Assembly: GCA_000697055.1 (NCBI GenBank)
Contig: JNDT01001565.1
Coordinates: 1-64,000 of the forward strand
From: Saksenaea vasiformis B4078
Lineage: Eukaryota; Mucoromycota; Mucoromycetes; Mucorales; Saksenaeaceae
Direction of reading: 5' to 3'
Length of the DNA stretch: 64,000 bases
Translations under genes and position numbers: made by a program
Shown: positions 24,001 through 36,605 of the stretch, piece after piece
Position numbering within the stretch: position 1 is the stretch's first letter
Layout of the letters: each line of letters begins with the position of its first letter
The notes under the pieces: model-generated
The model's input: only the letters and a program-made list of their open reading frames with translations
Told to the model about the DNA's origin: nothing
Database searches by the model: none

Positions 24001-25392
24001 TGGCTAAGATGTTGGAACTTAAAAAAAAAACTTTTTTTCAATTTCTTCGTTAGGACAGTACGTTCAGGGACACAAACCAGTGGAGATGATTCCCGATCGT
24101 AGCTAAGCAGTGATTCGGAACGCCAAATGGTCTGAGCGTTGCCCACAAGAGCACTAACATGAAACGATGACATTATGTCTACACAAGAAAAAAAAAAAGA
24201 AAGAGGATTAGGTGTATCCGTCTCTAAAAATAAACGCTCTAGGACGGAAGGATGAACGTGCACGCGCAATACTAGCCTACAGTCATGTTATGCGGAGACC
24301 AAAAAGCCTTCCCACAACTACGTGTAGCACTCGAAATATCGGCTGACATGCAGGGTATGCATCGCTGTGCGATCAGAAGGTGTAGTGTACGGATAGCTTT
24401 CAAATAAGGCAATAAGCTTTGGTGGTGATGCTCTCTATCAGTTATACCAAATGATTACGACGAGGTCATGTTATCGCCGAAAATCAAATGATTTTCTCAC
24501 TCTGAGTACATGACAATGTGGAAAAGCTTATCCTGGGATTAGTATTTCAAACAAGTACGACGGAGGTTCGGAAGAGGTTCCGCGGGACCGAAAATTGCAA
24601 GTCAAGGGCACACAGTAAAAAAAATGTTGTTATTGCCCTAATCTTGGCGTTTTTTTATACTTACAGAGACAGCAAGAGAAAAGAGAAAGAGAAAAGAGGA
24701 AAGGCTAAGTAATGCTGCATACATATATAAGCTTGTTGAAAGGCAGTGCAATGCAAGCGAATTAGTTGACATGATCAACGAAAGTTGGGGGGAGCGTTGT
24801 GTCACAGAAAATACGAGAGAGAGCGAAAGAAGAGAGAAAAGGAAGAAAGTAAGCCGAAGGAGGGGGGAAACAAGAGCAAGCCACGACGTAGGATGTTACC
24901 ACAAATAGTAATGAGATGCATCCACATAATGGTTGTCTGTGGGCAGAGCCAGTTGTTGCTTGCCTCTACCTGTTTGTCATGTGGAATAAACTGAAACGGT
25001 ACCTGACCTTTTTAGCTTTCCGAACGCTTCATTTCTTTGGATCCTCCTTTCAGTTTGGTCACGGGCACCTTAGAATACAGATTGAAACAGCGATTGTACC
25101 CACGTACAGCACTAACTTGGGCATAGTACACATCCTCTTGCTGCTTTACGCTTTTAGATACCATTATGTACGCAGACTACGTCAGCCCTACTGTTTGATA
25201 TAAAAAAACCGTATCGATGCTTTTAACACAGTTCCTTTTTCTCTTTTCCCTGGCTTCTTCAATCTCTACGCTTTGCGTCCTTTTTGCTTTCTTTTCCTTC
25301 AGTACTCTTCTCTCTTTTCTTCTCTTTTTTTCTTTTCTTTTTCTTTTTTTTTTTTCCTTACTCACTACATTTTGTTTATAATATTTTACTAA
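21052..25392. other. Gene-poor 4.3-kb stretch
   Basis: Apart from the fragment at 22599-22879, no coding region is supported. Purine- and pyrimidine-rich strand-asymmetric DNA dominates 24650-24900 (A/G-rich) and 25210-25370 (C/T-rich), the latter directly upstream of the kinesin gene. No repeat or RNA gene is recognised in 22900-24600. Confidence 0.5.
22599..22879 (+). CDS. Possible two-exon gene fragment, unknown family
   Basis: ATG at 22599 opens a 158-nt exon (22599-22756) rich in basic residues. It begins MIDYVPSKLKRIHAFYL and ends in a segment containing INVWLRNGATRKFFI. A GTAAGT donor follows, and the acceptor before 22823 continues in frame through YVDKLDAILKGIEKCGYHT to a second GTAAGT donor after 22879. 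Two good donor sites and in-frame joining argue for real coding origin. I could not find a convincing downstream exon or stop, so the gene may be truncated. The second exon resembles an open piece at 11461-11530 (shared pattern L-x-x-[IV]-L-[KE]-G-[IL]-x-x-x-GY), suggesting a dispersed family. Function is unknown. Confidence 0.35.
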
Positions 25393-28300
25393 ATGGCCGC
25401 CTCAGCTGTTAGGTATATATATATATACATGTATTCTAAGTGATAAGCAGTCATTCTAATATTTTTTTTTTCTTCCTTTTGCTCCTTTGAAACGCTTAGG
25501 GTGGCTTTACGTGTTCGACCTTTGACACAAAAGGAGCACGCTTCCAACTGTACAGAATGCATTTCGTTTATACCGGATCAGCCACAAATAATTATAGGAA
25601 AAGATCATTCTTTTACATATGACTACGTCTTTGACCAGCAAACAGCACAACGACATGTCTATCAATCATGCGTAGTGCCATTGGTTGATAAATTTGTGGA
25701 TGGGTACAATCACTAAATTATAATAAGTTGATCTTATACTTATGCTTTTGGTAGTTTTAATGCAACTATCCTTGCTTATGGGTAAACTCTTAATTAAGAC
25801 AAATAAACTCTATAACTCTGTTTATTTTAGACAAACTGGGTCTGGAAAAACCTTCAGTATGGGTACTGCCCTGGACGGCAACCTAAACTCTGAACAGCAA
25901 GGTAGTTTTAGCCCTCTCCCCCCTTTTTTTATATACTGGCTTCAACTTTAATTTATCTGCTACAGGTATTATTCCACGATTCATTACGGATTTATTCGAC
26001 CGATTGATCAACAAAAGCCAGCAAATGGAAGATTATCATTACCAAGTCTACGTGACCTTTTTGGAATTATATAATGAAGACCTCGTCGACCTTTTAAACA
26101 TGGAACAATTTAACCGCGCACGACGGCGGACAAGTTCAAGCGGAAGCACGTGTGATATATCTATACGAGAAGACGTACATGGAAACATCTACTGGAGTGG
26201 CGTTCGTGAAGAGCCCTGCACAAATCCCGATGATCTGTTAGGTTTCCTAGAAAAGGGTTCTCTGTGTCGTACAACAGGTTCCACAGACATGAACGCTGTT
26301 TCTTCTCGATCACACGCAATCTTTTCTGTCATTTTAAAACAGCAGATACCAGGCGACGAACAATCAGGCCATCGTAATGTAACAAGCAAATTTCACTTTA
26401 CCGATCTTGCCGGTAGCGAACGAGTAAGTCATCCCACTTACAATACAACCATTTAACCTTTTTTTTTTCTCTCATGTAGCTTAAACGCACGAATGCGCAG
26501 GGCGAACGTGCACGCGAGGGCATTGCTATTAATGCAGGGCTACTAGCTTTAGGAAACGTCATCAGTGCCTTGGGAGACGGTTCAAAACGATCGACACATG
26601 TACCATACAGAGATTCAAAGTTAACAAGACTCCTGCAGGATTCGCTGGGAGGCAATTCACAGACGCTTATGATGGCTTGCGTTTCCCCTTCCGATTCCAA
26701 TTTTCTAGAGACACTTAGCACACTTAAATATGCGAACCGAGCTCGTAATATTAAAAACCGTGCCGTTGTCAACCAAGAATTTGCCGGAGACTCTGCAGAG
26801 GTCAACCAATTACGTTCTCAAATCGCAAAACTCAAGATGGAGATCGAAACGCTGCGTTCTGGAAACACAACTATCGCTTCTCCAACAGAAATGAGCAACG
26901 AAATGCGTGCCTTACAAGAAGAAGCCAGCCGGTTACGACACCGTAACCAGCAGTTGTCTGACGAGCTATGTCAGGTCACTAGCGAACGGGACACCCTTCT
27001 TATGGAACGTGACATGTCGCACGCAGGAAACGGAGACACGGACAAGCCAGCGCAACATCCAATGATAACGCAATACCACCAAACAATTCAAAGTCTTCGG
27101 AACCAGTTAGCCGATACACAGGAACGATTAGCGTCTGCCGAAGCGTCACATGTCACACGTGGTACAAAATCTTCCTCGGTCCGCACCTCCAAGAAGCCAA
27201 GCCCACAAAATCATTCCTCTTCCCAGCGTCGTCGTGTCATTGGTCGCAAGCGACGAAATGGTAGCACAACTACTCGGACCACTGTCGCCTTTCGCTCTAC
27301 ACGCCGATCAAAAGTGCCGAACACTGCACGTAAATCCGGTCAGCCTTCTGCAAAGAGCCGTCTCTCTCAACAGGAAAACAGCGTTAATGAAGCCCCTGAA
27401 GACATTGAATGCTGGTTAAAGGCCACTGTCGGCACCATTGACTGCTCAATATCGTCAGATGTACGTGCAGACGTGCGAGATTCCATTGAGAAGACACGAG
27501 CTGAAATAGAGAAAGGTCTCAAAGTGTTAGAAGATGTCAAGGTAAAAAAAAAATTACACACAAATTCATTATTTACTTATGCCGTCATGTCAGCCCAAAG
27601 ACTATGATTTCACAACAAATGATCAGGTACTAACAACCATTCGGAACCGGAACATCCGTGCTCACATAACATACCTGCAACTTAGGAACAACAACCGGAG
27701 TTTGAATGCGACCTTCTTGCTGATGATGAGCTGTTCGAAACGCTCCAGGCAAAGGAAAACCTTCTGATTTTTAGCGAACTTGAGCATGAACTAGTAGATA
27801 GCACATGTGCCAATGTAAGACGTAACATGATGAAACGTATAGAATACTTATTATTGTATCTTTCTCTCAGGATTCGCTGGACTTGCAAGATAGTGCCGAT
27901 GACTGCACTGTTTCCAACAAACCATTTTATGGCAAAGGACGTTCGCGCATGTCTTCGTGCGAAACTCATTTCAGTTTCACAGATCTTGAGTACACAGACA
28001 TTGACGATTCAAACCCTCAGATTTATCGAATGATTGACCAGATTCAATCTGATATTCGACTAAAAGAAGAGTTGGTTACGCAACTAGAAAAAAGCGAAAA
28101 TGAATACAGTCATATGCGCAAGAAATTTGCTCAGAAACTGTACTCTTTGCGCGACGAGATCATTGAGCTGAAGAACGAACGAGATCAAGCAATGCAGTCA
28201 CGACCGAGCGCGCAACGCAAAAACCAGCAAACGGTTGATGATGTGAAGCAGAACTACGAAAAGAAAATCAGCAAGTTAGCCCTTGAACTGGAGACGTTGC

Positions 28301-30720
28301 GACGTAAATATTCTCAGACTTCCAGTGCCATTCAATCGACTCGTTCCCAGAATGAAACCATGCTGCGGGCGCTACGAGTGAATCTGGAAAGTCTAAAAGC
28401 AGAAAAACGGCGAATCGTCAGACAGCTGAAAGATGAAGCCTGTCGAGTCAAGGAAAAATTAGCGATACATGAGCGCGAAATACAACGGCTTCGACGCAAG
28501 CAAGCGCGTGACGCTGAATCGAAAAGACGGCTGGAACGTGAGCATCAGCAAGCGCAGCTAGCATTGCAGAAACGAACAGACGAAGCAGCTGGCGCAAACG
28601 AGAAGTTGAAGCAACTCAGTCAAATACTAAAGAAGGTCATCCAAGGCGGCGGTGTTTTCAGCGATGAACTTGTCAGCAAATGTGCCAAGTTCATGAACAT
28701 CAATATTTCTATTGTCAATTCATTGCGGGTCAATCAGAAGACAAAAGGAAAGAAGCAATCAAAAGCGCCTGTGGAACTTCGTGCTTCCAAGAAGAAGCAC
28801 TTACTTGATCGTGCTTTACTCCAATTTATTCACGGAAAGCAAGCGATTCTTGAAATGAAGCAACTCATCTCCAAGCGCGACGAGTTGGCGCAGCAAAGAG
28901 CAGATATTCTGTCGGAACGACAAGATCTTTTGGACGGAAAAGATCAATCTACGGAGTTTCTTGATTCTACTCTGCAACAATTCATGGATGAACGATTAGA
29001 AACCATCGCGGCAGAAATCTCGTATCTCAATGAACGTATCCATGGTCTCCAGAATGCTGCAGCGCACGAAATGCTGGAGGACGATAACAGGGAAGAAATA
29101 CCCTGTCGTACTGAGAAAAGAGTGACATTTGCCGACAAGGTGAAAGAATCTTCGTCAAGGGACGCCGCTTCCACCGACGGGTGGACCGATACGGAGAGCC
29201 TTGAGGAAGATTACGGTATACCATACAACGCGGATCCAGAGACGTGTTACGAGGCAGCTGTGCGCCTATTGAAGTCTCTTGCTGCGGATGAATCCGAAAT
29301 GATTATGGAAAACTTGATCGCTGATATTGTCGAATTACGCATGAGCGAATATAATCGGCAGGTGACTGTACAACAGCTAGAAAAGGTAATTTTTCTTTTA
29401 AAAAAAAGATTTTGTGTATCATCAAAGCTCATGCCACTGTTTTTTTTTTGATAGACCGTCCAAGATCTTCGCCGTACACTCATTGTGATGAAGAAAGCAG
29501 CGATTGATACTACAATTAAGAACGAAAAGAAAGTGAGGAAACTCGAAGATTCCAAACGGGTTGCCTCACTTAGAAGTGCTTCGTCAAAAGGGCAGAGTGC
29601 CGAGGACGCAAATGATGATGACGACTCGGCGATCGACCTTCAGGTCGAAGAGCACTACCAACAGGTCGGAACCATTTTTGACAAGATCTACAACGATGGT
29701 ATCCGTGGAGCGATCATGTCACCAACGTGGAATGAATATCATAATCGCGATTCGCTGGCATCTGAGGCCGCCCACAAACATGCCAGCGCGACGGGCGATA
29801 CAGGAAGTCGTACGACTTTCCTTAAACCTTCGCCCCCTTCCTCATTGACAGACAAATCTACTGCGTCTGGACCCCTTAAACCATCCATCTCGCCATTGGT
29901 TCGTCGCAGAGATTCCATGACATCGCCTGAGCAATTCTTAAACCAATTCATGCAAGGCAGCTCGTTCATGGGCAGTGAAGGCAAATCTTCCACGGTTGCC
30001 AATTCCGTCACGATGATGACACCCGCAGATTTTATGAGATACCAGGCAGATCGAGAGTCGTCGACCTCATCACTGAAAAGTGCACCCAAACGACGATCGT
30101 CTATTCATTCAGACACAGTCTCCTGGTCATCGTTCGGCTCGAGTGGACCATTCTCTGCTGACTACGCCAGACCTGTGGCAGAGACACCTGTGCCGGTTGC
30201 ACGTACCCCTCTTCGCCGGCGTGCGCTTTCGGTGCAACAGCTGAGACCACCCTCTGTGGTTCGTCACCGATTGTCCTTGAGAGAGCTTAGCACACGCGCT
30301 AATACCCGAGACCCAGCTGACCACGCGACTCCATACCAGCCATCCCCTCTTCAGCAAGCTATTAAAATGCCCGCAGCACCAATAGGATTTGGCGATACCC
30401 CTCTCGCACCGGCATTTCAAAGAATCCCCTTGTACCAACGGCCAGCATCTGCTTTCGCTGTTCCTGGAGTGGTCAAGGCGAATCCTGCTCCATTTCACCA
30501 GCGACCGATCCACATAGATCAATCGTCTACTGATATATACAGAACCACGAAGCATACGCGAGCGATGTCTTCTGGAACTGTGTTTGATCGACTTGCATCT
30601 GTACAGACGAAAGCTTCCCGAGCAAAGCGATCACCCTCATCAAGTTATCGCCATTCATCCGGTAGTTTTGATGAAATTCGCCGGCGTTGGGAATTAGACC
30701 AGCCTAGCGAAGTTGTTTAA
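25393..30720 (+). CDS. Kinesin motor protein, kinesin-4 (KIF4/chromokinesin)-like
   Basis: This is an N-terminal microtubule motor. Ten exons with consistent phases (25393-25412, 25500-25703, 25755-25781, 25831-25901, 25966-26423, 26480-27541, 27594-27626, 27686-27814, 27871-29385, 29455-30720) give about 1594 residues. The motor domain (about 1-370) has P-loop GQTGSGKT, switch I NAVSSRSH, switch II DLAGSER and the neck [11 protein letters not shown]. Long charged coiled coils follow (about 400-1150). The last roughly 400 residues are Ser/Pro/Arg-rich and apparently disordered, and probably act in cargo or chromatin binding or regulation. The neck and following VVNQEF...[17 protein letters not shown] resemble kinesin-4, the basis for the subfamily call. 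The KIF4 cysteine cluster and KIF21 WD repeats are not evident. The first exon is 20 nt, so the start codon is easily missed. Confidence 0.9.
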
Positions 30721-31535
30721 TAGTAAATTGTAATACAAAACGCGCGAGACGCACGATTTGATAAAAGTTTATTCAAACCCTATTTCCGGGAAATTTAACA
30801 CAACAAAAGAGGTCGGGACCAAGTGTCACTGGGTTTCAAATGCGGACGAAGTTCTTGGTTTGGTAAAAAAAACCTTGAACCACAGCTAAACTGTCCACCA
30901 AATAAAAAAAATAAAAAAAAATAAAAGTCGCCACTGATAAATAAAATGATATTTGTCCTTTATTTCTATGGTGTCATATGTTTTCCATAGACACATGTAA
31001 CCATGCACTCATCCACGCATATTCACATATGACAAGCTATCGGAGATGAAACAAAGGTGAATCAACCCTGGCATGTGCCTGGAACCTTGCCTCTGAAATT
31101 GAATTGAGTGGTTAGGAACAAGTTTCTGTCTCAGGTCTCGGCCATTAATTGGACAAACACCTTTGGAAATGCGTGGCCAGAAAATAACCTAACGAAATGT
31201 AGATCTTAACAACAGGGACGTTACCATAGTGTAACTATGACAAGATGACACATGGTCGACAAAGAGAAGATTGAACAAGAGAAGACACTTGACAAAAAAA
31301 GTGTCTGAGTAAGACATATTATGCGGGATGGGTGTCATGTCTCATTTTTGCCCTGACTATCGCATAACGGGTGTCTCATTTTTTTTTTCTTTGTTCCAAC
31401 GCTGGGGTACTTTATACTTTTCACCGGATATTCTCACTTTTTTTTTTTTTACTTCTTTCTTTTTTTCTTTTCTGTTTTTAAAACTTTTTGTAATCATTCA
31501 TCTTTCTTTTTTTTTTTTCTCTTTTTCTCTCTGCA
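30721..31535. other. Intergenic: kinesin 3' flank and zinc-finger gene promoter
   Basis: No gene is seen. Oligo-A/T runs occur at 30863-30925. A marked C/T-rich tract of roughly 160 nt (about 31376-31533) runs up to the start codon of the zinc-finger gene and is likely its promoter or 5' leader. Confidence 0.5.
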
Positions 31536-32989
31536 ATGCCTCAAAAAAGAAGATCCAGTGGACGTCGTTCGGAACCAAAGTTATTTCGCTGCACAGGTTA
31601 TGGTGATTGTAATATGGTATTCACCCGAAGTGAGCATTTAGCTCGACATGCTCGTAAACATACCGGTGAGGTAAAATGACAGCATAGGGAGAATGAGTTG
31701 AAGAAACAAAAACCTCATTTTTTTCCTGTGTAATTTAGAAACCATTCAAATGTGTGGTGCCTGGGTGTGATCGAATGTTTAGCCGCTTCGACAACATGAT
31801 GCAACATACTCAGACACATAATCGCCACAAAAAAAAGGGTTCCACTTCCAGTAGAAAATCATCCACTGCCGGGTCCGAGCGCAGACACAGCATGTCATCG
31901 TTATCAAAATCTACAAAGGAGGCCACAGCGTCATCGAGTCCGTCGTCGTCCTCTTCAACTTCTTCTTCCTATTATCCTCCAACCTCGATGATACAAAGTC
32001 GCACGTTACCTTTACCCACTCGGCGCGCTTCCTTCTCAAGCAGCGGCGCTTACTATCAACATCCACCGCCATCACTGCCAATTACACCCTTGTCAGAAGA
32101 AACAGATGCGTATCCATTGCATCAAGGCGTCCCTCCTTCTTCCTCTTACCATTCACTCGCACCATATCCGGCAACAAGTAGTCGGGTCCGGACGTCCTGG
32201 CCCCTAGGTTACTACCCCCCTGGCTCTCCACCAATGGCACCGTTACCTAGACTTCGTCACCCAACCGACCATTCACTGGATATGACGCCAATTCAGCAGA
32301 CACAAAACCGTTGGCCATTTCCAGACGTATTTGGTGGCCATTCCATACCACCTTGGCGGGTATCCAATGCACCTCCTTCTTCGTACGCTGATCATCGTCG
32401 CTCGTCTGTATCGACAACAGACTCTGCCGCATCGTACTCGTCATCCTCAACGACATCGCAAAAGGAAACCTCAAGACATGAGGGGAATTTTCGACGTCGA
32501 TTATCCGCAGCAGACCTGCAAGTCCCTATTGAACATCTCCAAGCAATTACACTCGGAGATCAATGTTTGGTAGAGCAAGAAAAACAAATGAAAGAGGATG
32601 ATGAAGAAGATGGAGAAGAAGTCGTCCCGGAAAAGGAGCGAAAAGAGTGTGCATTATTTTCACGGTGGTCATTAAATGATGCGCATGTTAAGCAGGAAGA
32701 AGAGGCGGGACATAGGGAAGAAAATCATGGAGAGGAGGCGACTGAAAAACACCATCAAAACCATACAATGACAGAGAGTCAGCCAGAGAGTACGGTTGAT
32801 ATTACGCCAGACGAATACGAAGCACTTGAAGGATTTGGCAAGTTCCGTGCACAATCGATCGTCAGGTCGGGAAACAGAGATCCTCTTATAGATAGTCCCA
32901 ATATCGCTTCTCAAGTCTATGGTTTTCGACAGCGACTTATGCCTGTCCAGGAATCTTTCCAAAGACCTGTGCGTCACGATGCTGTTTGA
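31536..32989 (+). CDS. C2H2 zinc-finger transcription factor, two fingers
   Basis: This is a putative sequence-specific DNA-binding regulator. Two exons (31536-31670, 31739-32989) give 461 residues. The N-terminal part carries two adjacent C2H2 fingers (about residues 19-70): the first reads C-x5-C ... [11 protein letters not shown], joined by TGEKPF to the second, [19 protein letters not shown]. The intron lies exactly within the TGEKP linker. SEHLARH and FDNMMQH recognition helices are of the type seen in Msn2/Com2-like stress regulators that bind AGGGG sites; that comparison is inference. The rest is Ser/Pro/Tyr-rich and then acidic, as expected for activation or regulatory regions. A VKQEEE tract (about residues 315-330) lies in the acidic part. 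Targets are unknown. Confidence 0.85.
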
Positions 32990-34855
32990 TCATAAGAACA
33001 TCCTTTTACTTGAATAAGTTATGCAAAAAAAAAAAAAAAAAAGAAAAAGAAAAAGAAACGTGTATTACAATTAGCAAAACCTTTAAAATATATTATTTGG
33101 CGTTGATTGAGTGAATGGGTTCAATGCATGGCCATTTTCTTTTTTTGCGGGGACGAAGTACAATGGGACAAGTGAATGTTGGTCATCTAACATACGGATG
33201 ACATAATTTTGATATGGACCAGCGCAGTTCGCCACAAGACGCCGAAAACGACGTTTGCAAAAGACACCCTGTACTGTCATACCTGCATTAGCCCTTGCTG
33301 GTTTGAGAAATCAGGGCAGGATTAGGTTAATCAAATAGTGAAGCTTAACCAAGCATGGTAAAGGTCCAAATTCGCGCGGCAGGTACTAGACAAAACGTAA
33401 ATAGGTGTACTACGCTCAGCGTGATAACAAGGCACGCCTAGGTCACGGTCGAGACTGGTGGCAAATGTTCCTATTCCATCCTGTGCCAAGTTGTCGGAAT
33501 GGGAGATCGCGGGTACGCAGCACGCGACCAGCAACGACGTGGGAAGAATCTCTTAACAAAGTATGAATCGGTGGTGCCATTTTTTCTCTTTGTTTGGAAT
33601 ATCAGTTTTCTTATACCAACCTTGTAATTGAATGCTGCAAATGCAAGCATGGAGTCTGTACCGCCCCCATTAATGGAATGCTGGCCTTATAATCCCCAGC
33701 GGCTTACCAAAGTGACACTGTAAAAAGAAACCGGTAGACCGAAACATATCCAATTTCATAACCCAGGCTGGCTCTGGCCGCTTTAATACATCAAAGTCCG
33801 TTCCAAGACATCACACTCATTTGGATAGCGTAACACACTTCCAACAAAAGGTCCAAGAATACGTATCAGTTGACTTCAAGGCACTTGTGTAGCGTACAAT
33901 TCAAACAACGCCGAGTCCTTAGCATTCGCATGCACGGGACTCTTGTCAGGGACTTGAATTGGCGTTGTAGAAAAACTGCGAACTTGTGCTGACTTCATTA
34001 AAGTACATTGAGCGTTTGAAGTTAGTTGTGGCATGCTCGAAGCAACCGTCATTGCCAACACAGAGAGAGAGAACAAAAAAGAAGTAAAGGCATGGTTGAA
34101 ACATGTTAAACGCTGTAACCATTATGCGCTCGAGAGACTCATCGTCGCCCACATCATCCACTGAAGACTGGTTGGAAGAGCAGCTGCTCGATACCGATAA
34201 CCTTAATAAGCGAGCTTTTTCCTTGTTTCTGATACGAGGCATAATAAGGTGAAAACGATCATTCTGGGGTTACACTACTGTACCATATATAGTATCCGCG
34301 TTTTTATTACTTCGCTATTTCTCAACTACGAGATGCCCCTATCAACATGGTCCAACTTTGAAATGAATCAACTTCTTTATTCTGAGGCAACTCTCAAAAT
34401 CTTGCCATGCAATCTTTAGGGAATTCATTGAAGAACCTTTTGGTGGGAAATAATCTCTCTTTTCTTCATATACGAGGGCGGATGTGCAGAAATTTTGTAA
34501 ATACTGTATGAAATCGTTTTCCGGTTCGAAAGATAACGAATAAATATGCAATGTCCGAGCGGCCGCCATGCTATAAAAAACACGGTTGATTGCAATGATC
34601 CATGCTATACGGTAGCACAAGCGTTTCTAGAGGGGCCGCGCTGGTTTTATTTAGAAAGGATCTTTTGAAAGAGATGAGGTGTGATGCGTGGACACACAAC
34701 ATTCACTCAACTTTCGCACGTTCCGAGAGACACGACTGTCCTCCGAGAAACTAAAAAGTTTTGAAGTGATGCCTTAGACTTGGGGTCAACTTGTCTGCAT
34801 TGTATCGGGGTAAGTCAAAGTCACACGAAGTCCAACAAACTTCTTTCCTTTGCAG
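32990..34855. other. Intergenic with unresolved minus-strand open stretches
   Basis: On the minus strand several open pieces look protein-like: one from ATG at 34242 (MPRIRNKEKARLLRLSV...), one ending at 33876 with RSFSTTPIQVPDKSPVHA (reminiscent of a mitochondrial presequence end), and one at 33083-33280. They lie in different frames and I could not connect them with credible introns. This may be a decayed nuclear gene for a mitochondrial protein, or an expressed gene with splice sites I misread. A poly-A run with A/G repeats is at 33026-33057. Confidence 0.3.
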
Positions 34856-36605
34856 TGCACAGCCGTTGGGTATGCCAAAAACAAATTGTATTTGCGCCGA
34901 TGAAACCTTGCCTTTGTCGGCTGATGTTGGGAAGCATGAACCTTACGAGATTCAGACGGAGCAGTTCCGAACGATTAGGCTAACAAAGGGTGACAGACAT
35001 TGCAGCATCTCTTTCTTTAATTTCAATGAGTTCCTACGGCGACAAAGAGGAGTTATCGTTTAATGTAAACAAGAAAGGCACATTTCCCGTTATATGCGGT
35101 TATCGGACATCCTCAACAGCTTAGTCAGTTTTTGACGTATGACCTTGTCACCCGATGCACGCGAGGTCTCCATTTAGATGGATACATTGCCGAGCACTCT
35201 GCAATAGAAATTGGAGAAGGTAAGGATAACGTTTTGAAACTGGTTCATGAATATTCTTGCGAAAAGCCATTCGTAGAACAGACGTACACGAAGACCATTG
35301 AGGCAGATAACTTTATGGGCGCGTTGCAGGATGATAGCTTTTCCAAGTTGTCATGTAAAGCGTCTGCTTATGATGTTGCTGCTAAAGCTAGTTTCTATGC
35401 ACGTAAAAAGAACCAGAAAGCTTCTGTAAGCGACACAGTGGAATACGCCATTTCTTTTGTTTCACAGGGAGAAGTAAGGAACCACACGAGTTTCCTCAGA
35501 ATGGTATAGCTAAACAGTGATGTCGCATCAGGTTCATCTGTCTTCCAAAAATCTCCAGGCAACTACTCACTTCAAGCAAGCTATACAAAATGCGTTGAAG
35601 GAAGACACCAACAGGAAGAAGTATGAAGCACTTCAAACTGTGTTTGGACGATTCGGTTATTACTACCCATCAAAAATTTTACTTGGTACTCGGTTTCCCA
35701 GATATAGCTGATGTTAACTGTCTGCCCATTTAGGTGGATTACTCGCTTGTAAGGAAGAGAATTCAAAGATACAAGGGGGAAACGAGTATGCATTAGAAAA
35801 CATGCAATCCAGCAAACACGTAGCGGAGAACGTTACAAACGCAATCACAAACCACAAATATTGGAAAGTCATAGAGAGACACAAAAAGATCCGCACGATA
35901 TCCCCAGCCATGAAGCCAATTTGCGCAGAGATCGGCAAGACGTCAATCTGTACACATGCGCAGTCAATCAAAGAAAGAGGTCTCGGGGCGATTCAAACCT
36001 AAATTTGGGTACTATCCTGGGACGTGGGACGTCTAATACACTAATTGAAACATTCCGAAAATTGGCGGATAATGGGAGTCAATTTTCGCAATCCATTCTT
36101 GGAGATATCTGTAGATATGAAAAGGAAGACCTCGACGAAGCAATTGAATGGTACCAAAGAGCTGCAGATCAAGGAGATGAACATGCGCAAATCCAACTTG
36201 CGCATATTTACAGATGGGACAAGTATGACATCGACAAAGCAATTGAATGGTACCAAAAAGCGGCAGATCAAGGAAATGAATGTGCACAACATCAACTTGG
36301 ATCTATCTACAAACGCAGAGAGAGATATCGAGAAAGCAATTGAATGGTACCAGAAAGCGGCAGATCAAGGAAACGAAGATGCACAAATGGAACTTGGGAA
36401 TGTTTACAGATGCGAAAGGAAAGACATCGACAAATTAATTGAAGTGTATGAAAAATGGGCATATCAAGGAGATGACTATGCGCGAGTGCAACTTGGGCAT
36501 ATTTACAGATGGGACAAGAAAGACATCGACGAAGCAATGAAATGGTACCAGAAAGCCGCAGAGCAAGGAGATAGATCTGCGCAATGGACGCTTTTTGATT
36601 TATAA
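34856..36605 (+). pseudogene. Frame-broken Sel1-repeat protein with possible MACPF-like region
   Basis: The 3' part (about 36105-36600) encodes four to five Sel1-like repeats of about 36 residues (pattern DEAIEWYQRAADQGDEHAQ), a fold used for protein-protein contacts. The middle (35520-35900) contains FGYYYPSKILLG followed by a Gly-rich strand, loosely like the fungal MACPF-type pore domain signature; that link is tentative. The reading frame changes near 35030-35050, near 35106, around 35480-35520, between about 35880 and 36000, and at about 36318, where the count of a GA dinucleotide run appears one unit short. Some breaks could hide introns (GT-AG pairs exist at 35658-35730 and 34809-34855), but not all. 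Neighbouring genes read cleanly, so decay is more likely than poor sequence. Confidence 0.55.

Noticed and set aside
36033..36295. Overlapping minus-strand frames opposite the Sel1 repeats
   Set aside because: They are antisense shadows of the repetitive Sel1 coding DNA.
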